Shown here piece by piece: positions 1 through 4,141 of a stretch of 10,458 bases of DNA. Each line of letters begins with the position of its first letter. The first letter of the stretch is position 1. Under the pieces are notes generated by a model that did not search any database, was not told the DNA's origin, and worked only from the letters and a program-made list of their open reading frames with translations. Origin of the DNA: an uncultured Rhodospirillales bacterium (GTDB lineage Bacteria > Pseudomonadota > Alphaproteobacteria > Rhodospirillales > Defluviicoccaceae). The stretch spans positions 1-10,458 of the forward strand of contig CAKZLS010000300.1 of assembly GCA_937127205.1 (NCBI GenBank), given 5' to 3'. A program made the position numbers and the translations under genes.

Positions 1-398
1 CCCATCGGTTCCAGCGCCATGCCGCAGAGCGGGCAGTCGCCCGGCGCATTGCGGACGATTTCCGGGTGCATCGGGCAGGTGTACTTCGTGCCCTCGGGCG
101 CGGGCACGGCTGCTTGCCTGGTCGCGCCGGATAAATACTGCTCCGGGTCCGACACAAACTTGTCGCGGCACTTTTCAGAGCAGAAATGATAGGTCTCGCC
201 GTTATGCTCGCGGCTAGGTTTGCCTTGGTCCAGCTTCACCATCATCCCGCAAACCGGGTCCTTTGCCGTCATGTCTCCATCCGCAACTATCGCATGGCCA
301 TGATCAAGGTGACTGTGATCATCCGCTGGCTTTGCGGCCGCCGCGGCGGAAGAGGTCGCATCGTGGGCCTGGTGGGTCGGTTGTTTCGTTACAGCCAT
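1..398 (-). CDS. Heavy-metal (Cu/Ag-type) P-type ATPase, N-terminal part, cut by the window edge
   Basis: This is the first 132 residues of a cytoplasmic-membrane metal-exporting P-type ATPase; the transmembrane and phosphorylation domains lie beyond position 1. Seen in the translation: a His-rich tail (H9, H12, H28, H30, H33, H35), then a YHS domain at about 46-90 starting DPVCGM, with C50, C73 and C77 (motif HFCSEKC), then a heavy-metal-binding domain from Y106 with CPMHP (C108, H111) and DCPLCGM (C122, C125). This YHS plus metal-binding order is typical of CopA-like ATPases lacking the usual GMxCxxC domain at the very N-terminus. The start at 398 has only a weak GCGAGA ribosome site. An in-frame ATG at 437 would add 13 residues (MSEDGIHKFSETI) but has no visible ribosome site either. 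It is the third gene of a minus-strand set after the Spy-like and small membrane protein genes. Substrate Cu+ or Ag+ is inferred from context. Confidence 0.88.
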   Translation of the reverse strand, partial: MAVTKQPTHQAHDATSSAAAAAKPADDHSHLDHGHAIVADGDMTAKDPVCGMMVKLDQGKPSREHNGETYHFCSEKCRDKFVSDPEQYLSGATRQAAVPAPEGTKYTCPMHPEIVRNAPGDCPLCGMALEPM

Positions 399-479
399 GA
401 TTGTCTCGCTAAACTTGTGAATTCCGTCCTCGCTCATGCTGGGACGGCGGGATGGGTATCGATTTGCTGGAGTTTCGTC

Positions 480-728
480 TCAAGATCGTCTGACCGAATG
501 AGTTTTGAGATTTGCTTCTGCTGTGTCGATGCTTGGTTTTCCGTCCCTCCCTGTCGGTGTGGTTTGTTGTTCGTGATCTCTTCGCAAATCGCGGACGAGC
601 AAAGCGAGCACGACGACAATGACGGCTAGGAAAATGGCGGACATGATGCCGTGAAAGCCGAAAAACCAGTGCCAAGAGCTATCGCACCATCCCATCATTT
701 CGTGGTTTAACGAGCCTTCATCCCACAT
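480..728 (-). CDS. Small single-span membrane protein (82 aa)
   Basis: I do not recognise a named family. The translation starts MWDEGSLNHEMMGW, has an aromatic and His/Met-rich segment (WCDSSWHWFFGFHG, about residues 14-27), a strong hydrophobic span at about 28-46 (IMSAIFLAVIVVVLALLV) and a polar, basic tail. Met/His/Trp-rich N-termini before a single helix are common in small proteins of copper and silver resistance clusters, so a periplasmic metal-contact role is possible but only inferred. AGGGA seven bases before the ATG supports the start at 728. It lies 59 nt downstream of the Spy-like gene and 81 nt upstream of the ATPase start, on the same strand, so they are probably co-transcribed. 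The tail after about residue 52 has poorer third-position GC than the reading frame one base over, which stays open to 434; a frameshift is possible. Confidence 0.68.
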   Translation of the reverse strand: MWDEGSLNHEMMGWCDSSWHWFFGFHGIMSAIFLAVIVVVLALLVRDLRRDHEQQTTPTGRDGKPSIDTAEANLKTHSVRRS

Positions 729-755
729 CTGTCTATCCCTACTCGCGAGGAAGCG

Positions 756-776
756 GCCGGCGGCTCGCCCGCCGGC
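756..776 (-). repeat. Perfect GC-rich hairpin between the Spy-like and small membrane protein genes
   Basis: GCCGGCGG (756-763) and CCGCCGGC (769-776) form a perfect 8-bp stem with a 5-nt loop. It sits 11 nt past the Spy-like stop codon and 27 nt before the small membrane protein start. No T-tract follows on the minus strand, so a standard intrinsic terminator is unlikely. It may be a processing or mRNA-stability element that keeps the Spy-like message high relative to the downstream ATPase; that role is inference. Confidence 0.6.
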
Positions 777-787
777 ACTCTACGTTG

Positions 788-1375
788 CTAAATTTTGGAC
801 GAAGCACCTCCGCCTGTATCGCTCTCGCAGGGCGGCATCATTCTGCTTTTTCCCATGGATCGCCCCAAAAGCTCACCGTGCACAATCAGGCTGCGGGCGG
901 CAGGCTTCTGATCGTCACGGAGAACTTCGAGCAGTGCGCCGTGCGCGGCCTGCACATCTTCAAGGGCCTGGCGCTGCAATTGGTGAATGCTTGCCATCAA
1001 AGCGCTAACGTCCTGCGCACTCGTTTTGGGATCGTTCATCGTGTCCATGGCTTCATGCATGGAGCGCATCGCTTCGGCATTATCCTGGAGGGCGTCGATA
1101 TAAGACTGCCAGGCGGGCTGCTGATCCTCGGTGATCGCCAGCCTTTCCTTGATGATATTGACCAACGCCGAGTCGACTCCACTGGGTCCGATCATGCTCC
1201 AGCCGTAATCCATCATTCCGTGACCCATCCTCTCAGAAGGGCCAGCTTCACTGGAGGGCTGACTTCCCGTATTTGCGGTACTGTGATGGGAAGGATCGGC
1301 AAAGCCAGCTGCGCTTGACAGGGCGATAGTTGCGATGATTGCTACCGCAGCTGCGCGCATCAGTGCCGGTTTCAA
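788..1375 (-). CDS. Spy/CpxP-like periplasmic LTxxQ-type protein
   Basis: This is a predicted secreted, mostly helical periplasmic protein of 195 aa. Residues 1-26 form a signal peptide (basic start, hydrophobic core AVAIIATIAL, likely cut after GFA26). A His/Met-rich stretch follows (H30, H31, M50, H52, M54, M55). Then come long amphipathic helices beginning RLAITEDQQPAW (79-89), which matches the LTxxQ-type motif of Spy/CpxP envelope chaperones and related metal-stress sensors. Spy-family proteins bind unfolded proteins in the periplasm; E. coli spy is induced by copper, which fits the neighbours. The start is TTG at 1375, chosen because AGGAG lies nine bases upstream; the next ATG (1360) is 24 bases from that site. 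It is transcribed away from the response regulator from a shared 176-bp region with paired operator boxes. The exact function, chaperone or metal binding, is not settled by sequence. Confidence 0.78.
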   Translation of the reverse strand: MKPALMRAAAVAIIATIALSSAAGFADPSHHSTANTGSQPSSEAGPSERMGHGMMDYGWSMIGPSGVDSALVNIIKERLAITEDQQPAWQSYIDALQDNAEAMRSMHEAMDTMNDPKTSAQDVSALMASIHQLQRQALEDVQAAHGALLEVLRDDQKPAARSLIVHGELLGRSMGKSRMMPPCESDTGGGASSKI

Positions 1376-1384
1376 GATCGAAAA

Positions 1385-1389
1385 CTCCT
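1385..1389 (-). promoter_or_regulatory. Ribosome binding site AGGAG that fixes the TTG start of the Spy-like gene
   Basis: AGGAG on the minus strand is separated by nine bases from TTG at 1375. The only nearby ATG in frame (1360) is too far away, so translation very likely begins at the TTG. Confidence 0.7.
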
Positions 1390-1414
1390 GTTCTGTGTCG
1401 ATTTCTGGATCAGA

Positions 1415-1443
1415 ATTGAAGGAAATCTTCTTTGCTCAAGTTT
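1415..1443 (-). promoter_or_regulatory. Predicted activator-dependent promoter of the Spy-like gene
   Basis: On the minus strand, AAACTT (1443-1438) and TTCAAT (1420-1415) are 17 bases apart. AAACTT is part of the operator box at 1432-1448 and is a poor -35, as expected when a bound OmpR-family regulator replaces -35 contacts. The same AAACTT-N17 design with TTTTAT occurs at 3719-3747 before the cus genes. A start of transcription near 1408 would give a leader of about 33 nt. Confidence 0.42.
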
Positions 1444-1448
1444 GTCCG
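1432..1448 (-). promoter_or_regulatory. Operator-like box S2, proximal to the Spy-like gene
   Basis: Read on the minus strand: CGGACAAACTTGAGCAA. It matches the cus-proximal box at 3714-3730 (CTGACAAACTTCAGAAA) at 14 of 17 positions. It covers the predicted -35. It is likely a binding site for the response regulator encoded at 1552-2271; this is inferred from location and recurrence. Confidence 0.5.
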
Positions 1449-1463
1449 GCAGACCCCTTCTGG

Positions 1464-1480
1464 GTGACAAAGTTTGCCTT
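1464..1480 (-). promoter_or_regulatory. Operator-like box S1, distal to the Spy-like gene
   Basis: Read on the minus strand: AAGGCAAACTTTGTCAC. It shares ACTTTGTCAC with the palindromic box at 3683-3699. It starts 32 bp upstream of box S2, close to the 31-bp spacing of the two cus boxes. Confidence 0.48.
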
Positions 1481-1489
1481 ACGTCCCTG

Positions 1490-1506
1490 GCGACAAACTC
1501 TGTCAC
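1490..1506 (+). promoter_or_regulatory. Operator-like box R, upstream of the response regulator gene
   Basis: GCGACA-AACTC-TGTCAC is a near-perfect inverted repeat with a 5-bp spacer and one mismatch between arms. It resembles the perfect box GTGACA-TACTT-TGTCAC at 3683-3699. Its centre lies about 54 bp upstream of the predicted transcription start at 1552, a usual place for an OmpR-family activator, so autoregulation is likely. Confidence 0.55.
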
Positions 1507-1515
1507 AATTTTCTT

Positions 1516-1544
1516 CTGCCATCGGCGCACCGCTTACATATACT
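1516..1544 (+). promoter_or_regulatory. Predicted promoter of the regulator-kinase operon, possibly giving a leaderless mRNA
   Basis: CTGCCA (1516-1521, four of six -35 positions) is 17 bases from TATACT (1539-1544, five of six -10 positions). The -10 ends only seven bases before the ATG at 1552, so transcription would begin at or next to the start codon. No Shine-Dalgarno sequence is seen before that ATG, which agrees with leaderless translation. Confidence 0.45.
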
Positions 1545-1551
1545 TCGCAAC

Positions 1552-2271
1552 ATGAAGGACACTCCGCACATCCTTGTGGTCGACGATCATCGGGAAATTC
1601 GCGATCTCGTCGCCAAGTTCATGGGCGAGCATGGCTTTCGGGTTAGCACCGCGGCGGATGGTAAGACCATGCGCAAGTTACTGGAGCAGAGTCAGGTCGA
1701 TTTGATCGTTTTGGACCTGATGCTGCCGGGAGAGGACGGCCTAACGATTTGCCGCGACCTGCGTGGAAAGTCCAATATTCCCGTGGTCATGCTGACAGCG
1801 ATGGGCGAGGAAACCGATCGGATCGTCGGTCTGGAGATGGGCGCCGACGACTACCTGGCCAAGCCGTTCAGTCCGCGGGAACTGCTCGCTCGCGTGCGAG
1901 CCGTCTTACGGCGCGCCCAAAGTTTTCCGGAGCGCGGCGCCCCGCCCAAGGAACCCATAGTTACCTTCGAGAGCTGGAAGTTTAATATTGCTCGCCGGGA
2001 ACTTGAGGATGCCGACGGCACAATCATTTCCCTGAGCACAGGCGAATTCAACCTCTTGCACGTCTTTGTTCAGCATTCTGGAAGAGTGCTGACTCGCGAT
2101 CAACTCATCGACCTGACGCAAGGTCGCGACGCGACACCTTTTGATCGAAGCATTGATACGCTGGTGAGCCGGTTGCGAAAAAAGATCGAAGAGGATCCCA
2201 AGACCCCAGTGATCGTCAAAACGGTTTGGGGAGGAGGTTACGTTTTTACGCCTTCGGTTCAATCGCCATGA
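1552..2271 (+). CDS. OmpR-family DNA-binding response regulator
   Basis: A cytoplasmic transcription factor of 239 aa that would be phosphorylated by the kinase encoded next. The receiver domain (about 6-118) shows the acidic pair D11/D12, phospho-acceptor D55 in LDLMLPGEDG, T82 and K104 (KPF). The C-terminal winged helix (about 135-235) has LSTGEFNLL, the recognition region GRDATPFDRSIDTLVSRLRKK and the closing VKTVWGGGYVF hairpin. These details resemble OmpR itself more than the CusR/CopR branch usually beside cus genes. The start is ATG 1552 because MKDTPHILVVDD gives a normal receiver N-terminus; a reading frame extending to 1474 would run into promoter and operator sequence. Its stop overlaps the kinase start (ATGA). 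The boxes at 1432-1506 and 3683-3730 are its probable targets, which would make it an autoregulated activator of the whole cluster. Confidence 0.93.
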   Translation: MKDTPHILVVDDHREIRDLVAKFMGEHGFRVSTAADGKTMRKLLEQSQVDLIVLDLMLPGEDGLTICRDLRGKSNIPVVMLTAMGEETDRIVGLEMGADDYLAKPFSPRELLARVRAVLRRAQSFPERGAPPKEPIVTFESWKFNIARRELEDADGTIISLSTGEFNLLHVFVQHSGRVLTRDQLIDLTQGRDATPFDRSIDTLVSRLRKKIEEDPKTPVIVKTVWGGGYVFTPSVQSP

Positions 2272-3659
2272 GGCGGTTACTGCCCCGCAGTCTTGCTGGA
2301 CAAACAATCCTGGTCTTACTGGTTGGGCTTTCCGTATCGCATGTGCTCAGCATGGCAATCTACTTCTCCGATCGTGCCGAGATGTTAATGCTGAGTGGCG
2401 ACCAGCAGATGGCACATCGAATCGCTGAGATCACCCGACTCGTAAAGGAAGCGCCGCCGGATTTGCGTGGACGCTTCGTCCGAGCCGCCAACAGCCCATC
2501 ATTAGAGGTAACCTTGGCTCCGGAAAGCCTGCTGGCGCGGTCAGCTGATGAGGACTGGCGTTCCGCTTTGTTAAAGAGATTTCTGGTGCGATTGATTCAA
2601 TCCGATTCGTCGCATGTTGTCGTTCAGTGGCTGGAGGTATCTGACGCCGACCAGCATTCCGCTGCATCATCGCCGGTGGCTTGGATGCGCGCTCACCTGC
2701 TGCAAATGATGACAGGCGACCCGTTGGAGCACGTCGTCAGAGCGTCAGTTCGCCTTAACGACGGGCAGTGGATAAACTTCGCAACGACTTTTCCGAAATC
2801 CGAACACTTCTGGTCCAGCCAGGCGGTTCTCTCCACCGCTCTGATGACAATCGCCATTGCCCTGTTTTCGCTCTGGGTGGTCCGGCGTATGACGCGACCT
2901 CTCCGCGCCTTCGCCAGGGCTTCCGAGCGGCTCGGTCGCGACGTCAACGTGTCGCCCGTCGAAGAGGCGGGCCCTTCGGAGGTTCGCCAAGCAATTCATG
3001 CATTTAACGAGATGCAGGAACGTTTGCGGCGCCTTATCGAAAATCGAACACAGATGCTGGCGGCGATCTCTCATGACCTCAGGACGCCGATAACACTCCT
3101 CCGTCTGCGTGCCGAGTACATCAAGGACGAGGAGGAAAAACAAAAGACGCTGGCTACTCTGGCGGAAATGGAGTCGATGATCGCATCCACTTTAGCCTTC
3201 GCGAAAGATGATGCGGAGCAAGAGGAGCCTCGGATCGTTGATCTCGGTTCGCTGGTGGCAAGCATCTGCGACAACATGTCTGACGCCGGCCAAAGGGTAG
3301 AGTTCGATGAAACTAAAACGCTGAAGTACTCCTGTCGTCCATTCGCGATCAAGCGAGCACTTACAAACGTCATCGACAATGCCGTCAAGTATGGTGGCAG
3401 CGCGAAAGTGAAGATGTCCTCGAACCAAGATGTCCTGCAGATCGTGGTCGATGACGACGGGCCGGGTATTCCGGACACAGAACTGGACGAGGTCTTCGCG
3501 CCTTTTTTTCGCCTGGAACGCTCAAGAAGCCGAGAAACCGGCGGTGCGGGTTTGGGACTCAGCATCGCTCGAACCATCGCCCATGCTCACGGCGGCGAGA
3601 TTATCTTGTCGAACCGAACTGAGGGCGGATTGCGAGCGGTCATTCAACTGCCGCATTAG
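2268..3659 (+). CDS. EnvZ-like membrane sensor histidine kinase
   Basis: The partner kinase of the preceding regulator, 463 aa in the inner membrane. Order seen: first membrane span about 10-32 (LAGQTILVLLVGLSVSHVL), a periplasmic sensor region of about 150 residues, a second span about 186-205, a HAMP linker (RRMTRPLRAF and on), the H-box with H269 in SHDLRTP, N-box N367-N371 (NVIDNAVKYG), G1 DDDGPGIPD (395-403), an F-box-like FAPFFRLE and G2 GGAGLGLS (425-432). All catalytic motifs are intact. The start is ATG 2268, overlapping the regulator stop by four bases; an upstream TTG at 2226 would place extra residues inside the regulator gene. The periplasmic region is not rich in Met, Cys or His, so whether it binds metal directly or senses envelope stress cannot be told. 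No terminator is visible after it, so read-through into the cus genes is possible. Confidence 0.93.
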   Translation: MRRLLPRSLAGQTILVLLVGLSVSHVLSMAIYFSDRAEMLMLSGDQQMAHRIAEITRLVKEAPPDLRGRFVRAANSPSLEVTLAPESLLARSADEDWRSALLKRFLVRLIQSDSSHVVVQWLEVSDADQHSAASSPVAWMRAHLLQMMTGDPLEHVVRASVRLNDGQWINFATTFPKSEHFWSSQAVLSTALMTIAIALFSLWVVRRMTRPLRAFARASERLGRDVNVSPVEEAGPSEVRQAIHAFNEMQERLRRLIENRTQMLAAISHDLRTPITLLRLRAEYIKDEEEKQKTLATLAEMESMIASTLAFAKDDAEQEEPRIVDLGSLVASICDNMSDAGQRVEFDETKTLKYSCRPFAIKRALTNVIDNAVKYGGSAKVKMSSNQDVLQIVVDDDGPGIPDTELDEVFAPFFRLERSRSRETGGAGLGLSIARTIAHAHGGEIILSNRTEGGLRAVIQLPH

Positions 3660-3682
3660 CATCCGATACGGCCCCAGCACGC

Positions 3683-3699
3683 GTGACATACTTTGTCAC
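3683..3699 (+). promoter_or_regulatory. Perfect palindromic operator-like box C1 of the cus promoter
   Basis: GTGACA-TACTT-TGTCAC is a perfect 6-bp inverted repeat with 5-bp spacing, similar in style to known CusR/CopR-type boxes built on TGACA/TGTCA. Four related boxes occur in the window. The A-run that follows would be on the wrong strand to make this a terminator for the kinase gene. Confidence 0.62.
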
Positions 3700-3713
3700 A
3701 AAAAAGCTTTCCG

Positions 3714-3730
3714 CTGACAAACTTCAGAAA
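3714..3730 (+). promoter_or_regulatory. Operator-like box C2 of the cus promoter
   Basis: CTGACAAACTTCAGAAA starts 31 bp (about three helical turns) after box C1 and overlaps the predicted -35. It is 14 of 17 identical to box S2 of the Spy-like gene. Confidence 0.52.
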
Positions 3731-3747
3731 AAGAAATTCTGTTTTAT
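3719..3747 (+). promoter_or_regulatory. Predicted activator-dependent promoter of the miniprotein-cusCBA operon
   Basis: AAACTT (3719-3724) and TTTTAT (3742-3747) are separated by 17 bases, with the -35 position inside box C2. The layout equals that at 1415-1443 on the minus strand. Transcription would start near 3754. Confidence 0.4.
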
Positions 3748-3877
3748 CCGCTGAACGGATTTTCACGATCAAACGTGAGCCGCTGTTTCTCCTCAATTAA
3801 CCGCGACTGGGAGAGTCCAAGGGTGAAAAACGGGCCAAGAACACATGAGAGTGCCCGAAAAATTTAAAATATTCTTC

Positions 3878-3885
3878 AAAGGAGG
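3878..3885 (+). promoter_or_regulatory. Strong ribosome binding site AAAGGAGG for the 34-aa miniprotein
   Basis: AAAGGAGG is near-ideal and lies six bases before GTG at 3892. It is the best Shine-Dalgarno sequence in the window apart from that of the CusA-type pump gene, which argues that the short frame behind it is translated. Confidence 0.72.
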
Positions 3886-3891
3886 TTTTTC

Positions 3892-3996
3892 GTGTTCAGC
3901 ATACGCCGGTGGCTCAGTACCCCGATCACCGTCCGTTACCTGACTGGCAGTTTCATGTTCGCCGCTATTGCCGTTGTAATCGGCGGACTGCGCTGA
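3892..3996 (+). CDS. 34-aa single-span membrane miniprotein in the cus operon leader
   Basis: A short open frame from GTG to TGA. Seen: a basic N-terminus with I4, R5, R6, W7 (FSIRRWLSTPITVR), then a hydrophobic helix at about 17-33 (LTGSFMFAAIAVVIGGL), ending in Arg. This is the layout of a small inner-membrane protein with its N-terminus inside by the positive-inside rule. The start is supported by AAAGGAGG six bases upstream. It lies between the operator boxes and cusC, 145 nt before the cusC start, so it should be induced with the efflux genes. It could assist or regulate the RND pump, as small proteins such as AcrZ do for AcrB, or it could be a translated leader that controls downstream expression. 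I recognise no family. Both roles are inference. Confidence 0.62.
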   Translation: MFSIRRWLSTPITVRYLTGSFMFAAIAVVIGGLR

Positions 3997-4095
3997 GATT
4001 TTGTGGATCATCAGCACGTTACATCCTCACGAGTTCAAGCCTGACCAGTATTTTCTGCGAATCTAACGTCGTGCAGGCGGTCCGAGGACGAAGCT

Positions 4096-4113
4096 CGCAC
4101 ACAGACTTGTGCG
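4096..4113 (+). repeat. Hairpin CGCACA-N6-TGTGCG before cusC
   Basis: A perfect 6-bp stem with a 6-nt loop in the 145-nt gap between the miniprotein and cusC. It ends 11 nt before the cusC ribosome site (GAGAGG, 4125-4130). There is no T-tract, so it is not a standard terminator. It may shape mRNA processing or access to the cusC start. The rest of the gap shows no gene. Confidence 0.45.
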
Positions 4114-4141
4114 CGGAATCATAAGAGAGGCTTTTAGAAAT

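Larger units (their letters stand above)
3660..3891 (+). other. Regulatory region between the kinase gene and the 34-aa miniprotein gene
   Basis: This 232-bp gap holds two operator-like boxes, a predicted promoter and a leader of about 138 nt. The segment from about 3700 to 3890 is visibly more AT-rich than the genes. It also has a small inverted repeat TCACG-N6-CGTGA (3763-3778) and CAGAA-N7-TTCTG (3725-3741). No intrinsic terminator for the kinase operon is apparent. Confidence 0.6.

Noticed and set aside
785..1318. 177-codon plus-strand frame opposite the Spy-like gene
   Set aside because: The minus strand encodes a signal peptide and LTxxQ-type helices with a good ribosome site; the plus-strand product looks random.
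1474..1551. N-terminal extension of the response regulator to 1474
   Set aside because: The added 26 residues are absent from OmpR-family receivers and would cover the operator box and promoter.
2226..2267. Upstream TTG start for the histidine kinase
   Set aside because: ATG 2268 makes the usual ATGA coupling with the regulator stop; the TTG lies within the conserved end of the regulator.
3683..3710. Inverted repeat followed by AAAAAA as a terminator for the kinase operon
   Set aside because: On the plus strand the stem is followed by A rather than T, and the same motif recurs upstream of other promoters, so an operator fits better.
3845..3943. 32-codon plus-strand frame from ATG 3845 overlapping the miniprotein
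   Set aside because: No ribosome site before its ATG, it spans the AAAGGAGG site in another frame, and its product has no membrane span or other feature.
4109..4141. Upstream GTG start for cusC
   Set aside because: It would put charged residues before a complete signal peptide and lies in the 3' arm of a hairpin; ATG 4142 has a ribosome site.
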